Shown: in pieces, positions 22,169-33,430 of the stretch
Numbering within the stretch: the first letter of the stretch is position 1
Layout: the number at the start of each line of letters is the position of its first letter
The notes under the pieces: model-generated
Told to the model about the DNA's origin: nothing
Seen by the model: only the letters and a program-made list of their open reading frames with translations
The model's database searches: none
Assembly (NCBI GenBank): GCA_949825045.1
Contig: OX463820.1
Span: 7,080,501 to 7,144,500, forward strand
Reading direction: 5' to 3'
Source: Argyresthia goedartella
Taxonomy: Eukaryota > Arthropoda > Insecta > Lepidoptera > Argyresthiidae
Length of the DNA stretch: 64,000 bases
Position numbers and translations under genes: made by a program

Positions 22169-23535
22169 AGGCCTTGGCGGGACCCAAAATGGTATGACTG
22201 GCGTGCGCACGCGCTTTCACTCTCAGCCACTTCGTCGCACTTCCGCCGGAAGGAGTCACACGGCACACTCGCGGTCAATGTTGGGCGTGTAACACTTAAA
22301 AAACACGTTTTGTGATCGCCCTAGGGCTATCGTAATCGATTGGGTAATCTTGTTGTCGATTACGGGAGATTATGTCAACGATGTTTTACTCTCTCCGTGA
22401 AGATGGTCACTCCGTCATTCCGGTATTTAGTATACGCGACGCAAGATTTTTTGGCCGACTTCGTGCATCTTGATCTGTTGTTCACAATTATTAGGATCAG
22501 AACAAGTTGACAAGCCAAGCCAAGTGATTCTTTACGTCGGCAAACGTCACATCGAGTACATCTTGTTGGCGTCATTCCGAGTGATAAGTTAGCGAATGCA
22601 ACTACAACTACTGGCTAGGGGGGCAGGAGTAGCCGGATTTGAATAGTTCAGCACAGATGAGACTTGAATGTGTAAGATTGTATTTTCTTGTAAAATGTCA
22701 AGCCTCCCAATATGATCCCGCGAAAGCGCTAGAGAATTCATTATATCTACCGCCTAAAGCGAAGTTTCTCACGAGAGAAAACTAATATTCACCTCTGACT
22801 CGCGGCTGCGGTATCAGACTAATGGTGGCTCGCTAATAGTGCGCTGGATTATCGTCCGACTACCGTCTGATCAGGCACTCTGTGGGTCCACGTCGATGTC
22901 GATAAGGTTATATCGATACAACCTCCCTACCCTGTATGCACAGACGCTGCTCAAATTGAGTACCGCTTCCAACTATTAAGCGAGAGACAGTGCGCTGAAT
23001 TATAGCAGCCTGATTGGAGAAATTGGGTCAAATATGAAAAATATCTAGGTGATAAAGGAGTAGAAATATAAAAGAAAGTACTTTCCCACATTAACTTATG
23101 TATGTTACTTTGTCTGTCTGTACCTATGTACTTAGGTCCATATGAACCTCCCAAAGATATACTTAAAATGGGTAGTATTTAAACGTAAGACTGTAAATCA
23201 TGTTTTTGCTTGGCATAAATATTGGTTTTCCGTGATGAATTGCTGTATAGCGTCAAAAAATTTGCGCGACGAGAGATACTGGCTCCGTCTGACAAAATTA
23301 CTGAAGCGCGCGACCAGAAATCTAAAAACAGCAACCCGAAAACCTGTGTATGCCGGGCGTCTTCCAAAAAAGAAATTTTCCCGTTATAGGTTTTGAAATT
23401 TATTACCATGGCAGGGGATTCAAAGTCCCGGTGCCTCATAACCAGGTGCAGGTGTCCAGAAGTTAATTTGAATAAAATAAATGCAAAACTAGCGTTGGAT
23501 TTTCGCGTCGCTCACCCCCTTCATCGTTCACATAC
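22169..23535. other. No recognisable gene
   Basis: Only short open frames, none with recognisable content. Confidence 0.4.
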
Positions 23536-23590
23536 CCTGGCCCCACCACTTCGCCCACACAAGACTGTCTGGGCGAAGTGGTGAGCCAGG
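23536..23590. repeat. Inverted repeat, 21-22-bp arms
   Basis: The left arm 23536-23557 (CACCACTTCGCCCA at its inner end) pairs with 23570-23590 (TGGGCGAAGTGGTG) with about two mismatches across a 12-nt loop. Confidence 0.8.
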
Positions 23591-23592
23591 CC

Positions 23593-23640
23593 AAATAATA
23601 CTGAATGACTATTTAGCCAATAAGCCATTCAGTATTATTT
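23593..23640. repeat. Perfect 15-bp inverted repeat
   Basis: AAATAATACTGAATG (23593-23607) and its exact complement (23626-23640) flank an 18-nt loop, two bases after the preceding hairpin. Confidence 0.85.
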
Positions 23641-24014
23641 CGCTCGTTTCAGGAAATTCCGCTGTTCATACATTTACTCAGTTTTTTATTCGGTCGTTTT
23701 ATTTTTTCCCATTTGGAAATACGCTAATCTTTTGGATATCTTCTATCGATACATTCATCGTATCGATTTCAGATGCGCACTATTCCACAGGGTACTAAAT
23801 AGTTAATGAGCCGGATGCTATATTAAAGAAAGATAAATGGTGTACCGATGTTGATCGCAATTTAGTGTATTAATTAAAGAAGAGAGTCTTTTCGACAATT
23901 CGACAATCTCTTAAATCCTGGTGGAGATCAGAGTTACCAGTATGGCGATACTGTATAGGTATTGTGTTCATGCGATTAAATCTCTCTATATCTACCAATA
24001 AAGACGCTATAGAG
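23641..24014. other. No recognisable gene
   Basis: Nothing seen except the degenerate 8-bp target site (CTATAGAG, 24007-24014) of the next element. Confidence 0.4.
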
Positions 24015-24245
24015 CATAGGTTCCCAACCTTTTTCACTATGCGCCCCCTAAACGCTCTGCTTCACTTACGCGCCCCGCTTGTATGTGATGTTAAAAACTA
24101 TTGATATTTTATTAGTAAAAGCCAAAATAGGGAGTAATGAGAGAGAGCAAAGGCCAAGCTAGCAATTCGAGTATTTAGGCAGGGCATTAGGTTAGGCATA
24201 ACGTTCAAAATCGCGAGACCTCGCGCAAGGGGCGCGGTAGGTGAG

Positions 24246-24764
24246 TTGTTAAGTCGAAAGCATGTATATTTTACATCTAGGCTAGTATATTTTAGTTACT
24301 TTCATAGTGTCATGTCCTATGGTATCTTGTTGTGGGGGAAAGCAGCGGATATTCAAACTATTTTTATTTTACAGAAAAGAGCTATTCGAGCAATTTATAA
24401 TTTAAAACGCACAGACTCCTTAAGACAGCTTTTTAAAGAAATTGACATACTAACTGTAGCTAGTCAATTTATTTTCGAAAATATAATGTATGTACGCAAG
24501 AACCTTACAAAATTTCCCAAACTTAGCGATAGCTGTAATGTGAACCTAAGAAATAATCACAGACTACTTGCGCCCCGGTTTAGACTCGCGAAGGTTAGCA
24601 ATTCTTTCAAGGGTCAATCATTCTCTACTACAACAAGATACCTCTGGAGATCTTGAAATTGCCATTTGAGCAATTTAAAATCCATGTTAAAGCGACTTCG
24701 TCGAAAAAGGGATAACACAATATTCAAGATTACTTAAATGATGGGTCTGTATGGGGTTAATCTG
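24246..24764 (+). pseudogene. Non-LTR reverse transcriptase C-terminal fragment
   Basis: The open frame 24246-24656 encodes the thumb and following C-terminal region of a Jockey/CR1-type reverse transcriptase: LVYFSYFHSVMSYGILLWG, IFILQKRAIRAIYNL and FRLAKVSNSFKGQ are hallmark segments. After the stop the protein continues in shifted frames (KIPLEILKLPFEQFKIHVK, then QDYLNDGSVWG) to a stop near 24764. Endonuclease and palm domains are missing. With at least two frameshifts it cannot be functional. Confidence 0.85.
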
Positions 24765-25021
24765 GCTCAACACAGACCTGCTGTTAATAATTTTGTAATT
24801 ATTTATTCCTGCTTATTAATTATGATAATGACTAAATATTATATTTTGTATTAGTTAAGCATAAGCAATTTTTAAAAAGAGATCTAAAAATCAATCTGTG
24901 GGAGTTTCTACGCCCTTCTTCTCCCACAGTGGTCCAATGTAGAGAAGTGGCAAAAAATTACTATTGCTATGTATATGTAAATATCTACAGCAATAAAGAC
25001 TTGGAATTTGGAATTTGGAAT
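24246..25021 (+). mobile_element. 5'-truncated non-LTR retrotransposon (Jockey/CR1-like)
   Basis: Begins inside the reverse transcriptase coding region, continues through a 3' UTR (about 24765-24990) with CAATAAAGA and ends in a tandem TTGGAAT tail (about 25003-25021). Truncation at the 5' end with a simple-repeat tail is the usual outcome of target-primed reverse transcription. It lies inside the hAT-like element, so it inserted later. Confidence 0.8.
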
Positions 25022-25335
25022 ATCTTTTCTATAAGTTTGTAATGTGAATTTTCATGTGCAATAAAATATATGAAATGTACGCAAATAACTAAAAACCGGG
25101 ATGACCTGAGGTGAGGGGCGGCGCAATCCGCCCCTGAAATTTCACATGGCTCACAAAGTTGAGTAAACCAATAAGATCTTGAGCTCTGTCTAAAATAGTG
25201 AAATGAATCCCTACAGCTTTTCAATGCTTTATGTTTTGAAAGCTCCATTCACTAACTTAAACAGATCGCGATCATTTCACACGAGCTATCATTTGTAACC
25301 TTAACATGTAACCTTAGAGGCCTACCTAACGTTCG

Positions 25336-26077
25336 CAATCTTGATAAAGTCAGAAATTTTTCGCCACTCACGAAACTGGTGTCAACCGATAGTAAACATC
25401 ATTACAAACACAAATTATTGAATGTGAAATTGCCATCAAATGTATACTTTCAGATATATTAGGACTTTTTTTTTAGTGTCACCGACACTGTCCAGTGTCC
25501 AGTGACAGCCTATTAAAGTAAAAATCGAATTGAATGGGTAAGAAGGCGTTAAGCAAGGAAGGGTATCACAGACACCTTCAAATAATGAACTTCAGTTACC
25601 TTAAAAATACAACACAGTTTACGAAATATATAATGTTATGGTCTGTAAGGATATAAGTATTTATGTAAATGTAATTATGTAAATAAAACCATTTGAATTG
25701 ATTTCTTCCTTTATTTGAACTTTTGCTTGAATAAGATTTTCTTTAAATTCAAATGCATACATTCTGCATCCGGTTTTTTATCGTTACTTATTACTATCCA
25801 AGGTGTTTTGCCATAATCGATGAAGTGGTTAGATAACAAAAGTGAATTTAATGCCAAAAATATTTTATTTTCACAATAAGTTAGCAATAATACCTTCAAG
25901 TGAGGGCGCAAATTGGCTCTACAAAAAATAATGTATCTCTATAGGTCTCCGAAAGTATACATCTTACGGGCATTTGACAATCAATAATTTGTGTTTGTAA
26001 TGCAACTACCGATGCCACTACAAACTACCGATTGAAACCAGTTTCATGAGTGGTGACGAATTTCTTTTTCAAGATGG
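25336..26077. mobile_element. Long-inverted-repeat element nested in the hAT-like element
   Basis: 25336-25441 and 25966-26077 are inverted copies of about 105 bp. The best block is ATTACAAACACAAATTATTG against its complement, flanked by CACGAAACTGGTGTCAACCG-type sequence. The interior has a TGTCCAGTGTCCAGTGACA repeat and no convincing coding region. This is a fold-back or MITE architecture; superfamily unknown. Confidence 0.6.
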
Positions 26078-26346
26078 TGGACGGTAGGTATGCCAGGCTC
26101 CATACTAAAATGTAACCTGCTCTTTAAATTTTTAAAGAATTAGGATATTCCAAGAGGCATTGAAATTTAATATGGCTATTAAGTAAAAAAAACAATAGGG
26201 TCTATTGTTATAGGCTTCAGAAATTTTACATAAATTTTCCATTGAATAAATCCAGTTCAGGAGCCGCTCGGCCTGACCCTTTTGGTTCACGCCGCGCCCC
26301 CTTTTGGTTCACGCCGCGCCCTCGGTTGGGGACCCGTGCTATATAC

Positions 26347-27363
26347 AGTAAAAAAAAAAAAATGTCTGCAATTCCTATATTTCCTGCATCGTGACTACGA
26401 CTACATCTACACCATCGTAATAAAATGCCGCTTCTAATGGTTTTTACGCTTTTAATCTAACTACGTGTAGGTACGGGATATAGGAATCTAAGAAACTTCA
26501 TAGTATTGAAATACAAACTGCTTCGTGCATAACGCGATATTTATGTTTGCCGTAAAGAAAGTGTAGGGTGGACACTGGACACGGTTTAAAGATGGTTTTA
26601 TTTATGTTATTGCGCACGAGTCGATTTCCGAACGCCGTCCGATTTATGAATCTCCGAAGATGCCTCGTTCTGTTAAAGGCAGTTTCAATTACTGTTCGCG
26701 CTGAATTGTTTTTCATTGCGTTTACAAATCATTCAACTTCCGAAGGCTAAGCGATTTATTGAACAATTTGTAAACACAAATAGCGCGTACGTTATATCTC
26801 GTCTTGTGATTGTAAGAAGGGAATGGGAACTTGTAACAACAATTGTTTTCTATTAGTTTTAATAATACGCTGCCAAGACTCTTGGAGTTTGACACGAAAC
26901 CTTTGTTACTGTAAATTGGCCTCTCTGTGCCCATACATTTATTTTTAGATCAGAAAGATTGGGAAGTCCAAGTTGAAGTTGGTGGTATTTGAAAAACAAA
27001 ACGCGAAATCGCCCTTCCGACACGCAATGGTCAAGCGAGGCTTATTATTTTGCAATCAAACTCTAGAGATTAGATCTCCGACAAGAAGCAAGTTACCACT
27101 TAGAGATTTAGAAATAAAACTAATAATAAACCCTTTGCAGCGCCGGCGCCTACTTTTACTACTCTCTATTATACATAATTGCTCTTTGTGAAGAGGCATA
27201 AAAAGGCTTACTACTTTTCATTTTGACTATTTGCACGTAGTTTTCTCTATCAGTATTTGATACGAAAGGACGTATGCATGTACGAGATCGACATTAAATA
27301 ATAATTGCTATATCATGCGGCATAGTAACTTATGGGTTGCATTCATTGTCGGTATTGACTCTG
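26347..27363. other. No recognisable gene
   Basis: No gene or named repeat recognised. Confidence 0.4.
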
Positions 27364-27614
27364 CTGAAACGACCCCAATAGCCGGGTCGGCAGTGACCCT
27401 GCCTACGAAGCCAGGTTCCCGGGTTCGAATCCCGGTGAAGGCAAATATTTGTTTGATGAGAACGGATGTTTGTACCCTAGTTATTGTTGTTTATCTATCT
27501 AAGTATAATATTTATATATGTAAGTATGTATATCGTTGTCTTGTACCCAAGATACAGGTAATCCTAGTTTGGGGCTAGATCAATGTGTGTAAATAGTGTC
27601 CAAGTTATTATTGT
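27364..27614 (+). mobile_element. tRNA-derived SINE, plus strand
   Basis: Same family as 20296-20586. The head holds A-box-like AGCCGGGTCGG near 27380 and B box GGTTCGAATCC (27422-27432). The body TTTGTACCCTAGTTATTGTT and GATACAGGTAATCCTAGTTT is followed by a short ATTATTG tail. The acceptor stem cannot form, which excludes a live tRNA. Confidence 0.85.
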
Positions 27615-30600
27615 GTCCAATGTATTAATGCTTTATGAGGTTTAGTTAGCTCAGACATAGTTATCACCATAACCACGTTGATCAGACTGATCAGAAGATC
27701 ATCTTAGGCCAACATCCTACTTGCCCACATCAACTATAGCTTCTTCATCCTCAATAACATTTCATAAACTATTACGTAAATTAGTCCACCAAAGTGATCG
27801 AATGACGAATCACTTTCATTATCGACATACAGATCGTGTTTTGATGTGGTGTGGGCGAAAAACAGCCCAAAGTGTATCGTAATAACAAGTGAGGTAGGTA
27901 CCTGTCTCGTTGATACATGTAAAGCCTTGCTTGAATAACGCTTTATCATAATAGCATCCACTGTCGGTCCAGGTCAAACCACCCGGTATATTTTCTGCCG
28001 AAGCAGGTCCTTTGTTTCGGTCTGCTGCTGTTTCGAGAGGGGACACAACACGACTGTTTAACTAACTGAGCCAGCACCAGCTCTTGAGCGACTTGTGGCT
28101 CGGTCTGTGTTATAGTTGCTATGTTTATAAATATCGGTTTGCAAATATCGACGTTGGGCTCGAGCGATGATGTCTGATGCCTAGTATAAATAGAAGAGTC
28201 AATGCAGAGTCATTCATGATTATGACGACGTGTCTAAAAGGATGGAGAGATGGGACCGGAACAAGCCTCTTTGTAATTACCGTCGTCGTCGTCACCGTCG
28301 ATTATCGACAATCGGCCATCACTGTAAATCACTCAATAGATCAACAATAGATTCGACTCATAAATAATAATGCTCGAGCTTTCTACATCGCGGACGCACA
28401 AATCAACGCCGTCGCCTATCATTACCGGCCGGCATTACATATTCGTAATGCGACGATTCCTCACTTTCACTGATACGTACTAGTAAGTACAGCAGTGTAG
28501 GTACAGGGTGCAGGGCGATATGTTAACGAATGGCGAAGATTTAAAATGTGTAGCTGTATTGTTAGCAGTCATTGTTCAACTAGCTGCTCAAAGACTGTAC
28601 CGAATTATGCAATTTGATCGAATAAGCATATAATTGAAGCATTGCGTCAGTACAGTCTTCCTGATGATGGATTGACTAAGATAGGTTTCACTTTGATATT
28701 TCGGTTGTAATTAACGATTTGTTGATACCGTGAAGTCGCATTACCTCTGATGGCAAGATTCGTTATTACTTCTTTAGGCTGATTTTCCAATGAAACAGAA
28801 GACTAAATCGCTACCCAATCATTCCAATGAATATCTTCGTCGGCCATCTTCATTTTCTTCCATCCACGATTCATCTTCTTCACCGGATATTATTCTTGCT
28901 ACGGCCAGCTACGTCCCTTTCATCAAATCAATATTAATATCACCATGAAAGAAGATAATTAGTCGTAAAATCAGCTTCTCTGAAAGTTTGAATTCAGAAG
29001 CGCGGGAAATGCCCACTACTGCACTGTGTGGTCTCTGATTTTTGCTAATTACCCCGCAGATTTGGGCACAAGCGGCCACACACAACACTGCCAGATCACT
29101 ATCAATTCCAATTGGGTAACGAAACCTATATAGGGAAACTGTCGAAAATGAGTACAGTGATTTATCGGGCGCGACGCCGGTCTTAATTGCAAGTAATAAG
29201 TAAATTGTGTCCGAGTGCCCTTGCCTGAGGAACGCCCGCATGTTGTTAGCACCTGGCTTTGGTTTACGCAGCCGGTGTAAATAGTGCAGTAACGAGACCC
29301 AAACAACCACAACCATCAACCATATTTATGAGGAGTAGGATTAGTGGACTACCTGACAAGTATCTGAATGTGAAAAACCAACAAAAAACAATGTTTGCTC
29401 TCTTTCATTCCCCGGACAGGACTCCTCATAAGGAGTTGAAAAAACCTGGTGAGTGGGGCTTCGGTGTGGTTCGCAGCTTTTCCTCCCTTCGTCAATTAAC
29501 GGATATCTCGCCAATGATCTTCTGGGACCCACAGTACCCACTGCTGACATATCACGCGACCCCGAACGTGAGTCCGCTATCGGCGATCAGAAATCGACTC
29601 TGGACACTTCACACCAGGCCAATTGTCGCGTGATCCGCCAATTAAATCCCACGTTTGGCAAATAAATTCATTCTTTGTTTATATTCGAGTACAAAAATGT
29701 AAGCCTTGATAGATATTCTCTAGTTGGTGGCAAAGGAAACAGCTTTTATCTTGATTCAGCGAGGACTACGCTTCGGTGTAGTAATAATTTTGTAATGTTC
29801 ACAATCTTGTCTTGATGGAATATTTCATCTCAAATAAATGTTTTTTTAGTTTCCCTTAAAGCTCTTGAAACTGTTAACCCGAAACGGACTGATTGGATCA
29901 TAATCAAGCTTTATGTCGCCGCGTTTTTTTAATTGAACGGTCCAATAATCGAAAATGAATTCCATGCCCATTCAAGTAGGTAGTGAAAATTGCGTTGCGG
30001 TAGTTAAGTTATTATATTGTTATTGTATCATTCCGAGTTGCCTACTTGAGCGAATCGTTTTAAAGAATAAAGGGCGAACGAATTTCCATTTAATTGCCTC
30101 ATAGTATCGTAGTTCACAAATTGGCCGCTCGTTTCGACCTAATTTGGTATTGGCATGTTGACATTGTGAAATGAAGGTTTGCGTGAGTATTCCTGGCATG
30201 CGCATTCATTATGTTTTCTTGTGTGGCGGACTCCGAGAGCTTCGTAGCTCAGCTTTAGCCATGTTCAAAAGTCCGTCATTGATTTTCGTTGCCTTTTAAT
30301 TTGTCTTCTCCTTTGTATTCTTTGTGCCATATATGTATGAATGAAGAAAAGGTTAAATGTAGTCCTATTCCCCTCTGGAAAAGCCGCATTTCGTCCGGTA
30401 AATTCAATCAAGTTTGCGAATGTGCTGCGTGCGAGACACTCTCTTACTATATTTGGCAGAAATACAGATTTGGCAGAAATGGCATGATTTAGCAGGAATT
30501 TTAACATTGGATGAGTATGAGTATGCCTACTCATAATATTACCATTGGCAAACACGTGTTTTGTTAACAATATTCATATATTAGGTACATGTAGCTATAC

Positions 30601-31020
30601 TAACAAAATATTATTCATAATTCATAATTTATTTATCGTACACATTCGTACGGAGGAAAGTTATGATGAATATGTTATTTAACTTTGATGTAACTAACGG
30701 CATATGTAATATATTTCTAAACTAACTGTATCATTGTGAGTTTGAAATTAATTATATTCCTACAAACAGTAATTTATGGCGTTTAACGCACATGTAACTA
30801 CATTGGTAATTTGATTTGACGATATTAATGAATTGTTACGTAGTGCCGAATTAACTAATAAAGATTCGATACCATCAGTCTTATTCGCTTTCTACTAATA
30901 AGATTTATTCGCAACTAGCTTTCAACACTGCTTATGTCTCTAGCGCTCCTATGTTATTTTGCCGGCTTTACCTACATTCGGATATTGTACATGTTATCTG
31001 AGGTTACTTAGTACTCCTAG
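27615..31020. other. No recognisable gene
   Basis: Overlapping open frames of 124 codons (plus, 29259-29633) and 136 codons (minus, 28909-29319) have no recognisable domain, and neither is bounded by good splice or start signals. GTC/GTCGTC triplets occur near 28262-28300. I regard the region as non-coding. Confidence 0.35.
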
Positions 31021-31815
31021 TTTTTATCGTTATATGATATTAGACTTGTATTTATATATATGATCCATTCATCCTAGAAATCCCTAAGGAGGTTTGTGAA
31101 TTATCCCATATTTTAGCTCCAATTTATATACAATACGTATATAAATTGGAGCTACTTCGTATTATACACGACAGATTTTGTTTGATTTATTGAACTCGTC
31201 GTTATAAACCTTTGTTAGTTAGTTATTGTTTAGAATTCGATACATCATTAGCCTCAATGGGCCACGTAATATTTTTAGGGTTCCGTACCCGAAGGGTGCC
31301 AAACAGAACCATATTTATTACTAAGCCTCCGCTGTCCGTCCGTCCGTCTGTCACCAGGCTGTATCTCATGAACCGTGATAGTTAGACAGATGAAATTTTT
31401 ACAGATGATGTATTTCTGTTGCCGCTATAACAAAAAATACTAAAAAAAACAGAATAAAATAAATATTTAAGGGGGCTCCCATACAATAATTCTTTCAATA
31501 CCACATACAAACTTATGAATGCATCTGGTTAGGTACGTACATGGAGTGTGAAAGTAGACGCACCAATAACTTTTTAAACAACTTTTTGCTATGTAAAATC
31601 CAAACTATTCACTCCACACCATCCCTACCATTGTACGGCGGTACGGAACCCTTCGTGTGCGAATTAGACTCGCACTTGGCCGGTTTTTATAATTGCAATT
31701 AGTTTTCACTCGACCTCATTACTAGTCGTTACATACTTTATTACGAGTATGTTTACTTTATTATTTTATTATAGTTCAGTTGAACTGTAAGATAACGAGA
31801 TTAAATCCAATCGAT
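31021..31815. repeat. 795-bp tandem duplication, first copy
   Basis: 31021-31815 repeats as 31816-32610 with a period of exactly 795 bp; I noticed one difference (TTTATATATA against TTAATATATA about 30 bp into the unit). Each copy holds a hairpin (31114-31154 in this one; 17-bp perfect arms TAGCTCCAATTTATATA, 7-nt loop) and a complete dispersed repeat (31273-31687). Confidence 0.95.
31273..31687 (-). repeat. Dispersed repeat (GGCCAAGTGCGAG...GGAACCCTAA family), minus strand
   Basis: On the minus strand it starts AACCGGCCAAGTGCGAGT, passes GAAGGGTTCCGTACC, the motif GTTATAGCGGCAACAGAAAT and a run of GACGGACGGACGGACAG, and ends GGGTACGGAACCCTAA. It is non-coding and common in Lepidoptera as I recall. 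Other copies or pieces are at 32068-32482, 46036-46125, 54647-55333, 61475-61535, 63160-63326 and 63482-64000. Confidence 0.75.
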
Positions 31816-32610
31816 TTTTTATCGTTATATGATATTAGACTTGTATTAATATATATGATCCATTCATCCTAGAAATCCCTAAGGAGGTTTGTGAATTATC
31901 CCATATTTTAGCTCCAATTTATATACAATACGTATATAAATTGGAGCTACTTCGTATTATACACGACAGATTTTGTTTGATTTATTGAACTCGTCGTTAT
32001 AAACCTTTGTTAGTTAGTTATTGTTTAGAATTCGATACATCATTAGCCTCAATGGGCCACGTAATATTTTTAGGGTTCCGTACCCGAAGGGTGCCAAACA
32101 GAACCATATTTATTACTAAGCCTCCGCTGTCCGTCCGTCCGTCTGTCACCAGGCTGTATCTCATGAACCGTGATAGTTAGACAGATGAAATTTTTACAGA
32201 TGATGTATTTCTGTTGCCGCTATAACAAAAAATACTAAAAAAAACAGAATAAAATAAATATTTAAGGGGGCTCCCATACAATAATTCTTTCAATACCACA
32301 TACAAACTTATGAATGCATCTGGTTAGGTACGTACATGGAGTGTGAAAGTAGACGCACCAATAACTTTTTAAACAACTTTTTGCTATGTAAAATCCAAAC
32401 TATTCACTCCACACCATCCCTACCATTGTACGGCGGTACGGAACCCTTCGTGTGCGAATTAGACTCGCACTTGGCCGGTTTTTATAATTGCAATTAGTTT
32501 TCACTCGACCTCATTACTAGTCGTTACATACTTTATTACGAGTATGTTTACTTTATTATTTTATTATAGTTCAGTTGAACTGTAAGATAACGAGATTAAA
32601 TCCAATCGAT
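31816..32610. repeat. 795-bp tandem duplication, second copy
   Basis: See 31021-31815. The hairpin recurs at 31909-31949. The junction between units reads CCAATCGAT/TTTTTATCG, and the right flank after the second unit begins ACCTACC. Confidence 0.95.
32068..32482 (-). repeat. Dispersed repeat (GGCCAAGTGCGAG...GGAACCCTAA family), duplicated copy
   Basis: Second copy of 31273-31687, present only because the whole 795-bp unit is duplicated. Confidence 0.75.
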
Positions 32611-33392
32611 ACCTACCTTATAATTAGATCTACATTTCTCATTATTTTTGTTGCAGGTATGCAAAACAGCTTTGTACGCGAATTTGCGGTATAGTGTTTT
32701 ATTAATTTTATTAGCGGCAAACACTTAGTAGATATTATGGTCCATAAATCTAAAAATCGTTTAATTTAACGCGTCCGAAGTTATCCCATCCAATTTTGTA
32801 TTCATGTTAGTAATTGATAGCCTGCATCGGAGATCGGCAATAACCAATTTTCACGGTATGTTATCGATATCAAAAGTTCCAGTCTCTTCTTTTTGAATTT
32901 GAATAATTGATACGGGATCGATGATTCAACTACAAGATAGATAACTGACTTAAGCCGCCTTGATCAGTAAGCTGCCAATTTGATGCTCTATAAACTTTAT
33001 TTATAAACTTTGTATTTGAGTAGGAAATGTTGCGTCTGTATCCCTGAGCACTGCATGTTATTGTAAGCAAGTCTTCATCAATATTCGACTCATGCGCATG
33101 CCTGCTTATAAAAGGCGATTAACCTGCTCCAGTTGAATTTATGTTTCCCTTTTTGTATGGCAACTTATTGTTTTATTGTACTTTATCGAAATTCTTGGTT
33201 GTTTAATAAAAAAAATATCCGCAATTTACTGTTTTGTTTTGGGGCATCTGTCAGATTATATGAACATACAAAAAAATGCGATCAATTCTCCATTCATAAA
33301 CACTTGAATCATCCATTGTGTGATGTTAGTAAAACTTTGATTAGTCGTTGTCTTCTCGATTCACACAATATCTACATACTATAACATGGTGT
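32611..33392. other. No recognisable gene
   Basis: Nothing supported. Confidence 0.4.
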
Positions 33393-33430
33393 TTGGATTG
33401 GATGGGTCTAGATAGACCCATCCAATCCAA
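33393..33430. repeat. Perfect 18-bp palindrome, 2-nt spacer
   Basis: TTGGATTGGATGGGTCTA (33393-33410) and its exact complement (33413-33430) are separated by GA only. Confidence 0.95.

Larger units (their letters stand above)
24015..26338. mobile_element. hAT-like non-autonomous element with nested insertions
   Basis: The left end CATAGGTTCCCAACC and the right end GGTTGGGGACCCGTG are imperfect inverted repeats of the GGTTCCCAACC type known from hAT elements. Flanking 8-mers CTATAGAG (24007-24014) and CTATATAC (26339-26346) agree at six positions, consistent with a decayed hAT target duplication. Near the right end a 22-bp unit (TTTTGGTTCACGCCGCGCCC) is repeated twice. No hAT transposase is present. 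A non-LTR fragment (24246-25021) and a long-inverted-repeat element (25336-26077) lie inside. Confidence 0.6.

Noticed and set aside
27364..27440. Possible tRNA gene
   Set aside because: A and B boxes are present but no acceptor stem can form, and the same body follows the head at a second locus, as expected for a SINE.
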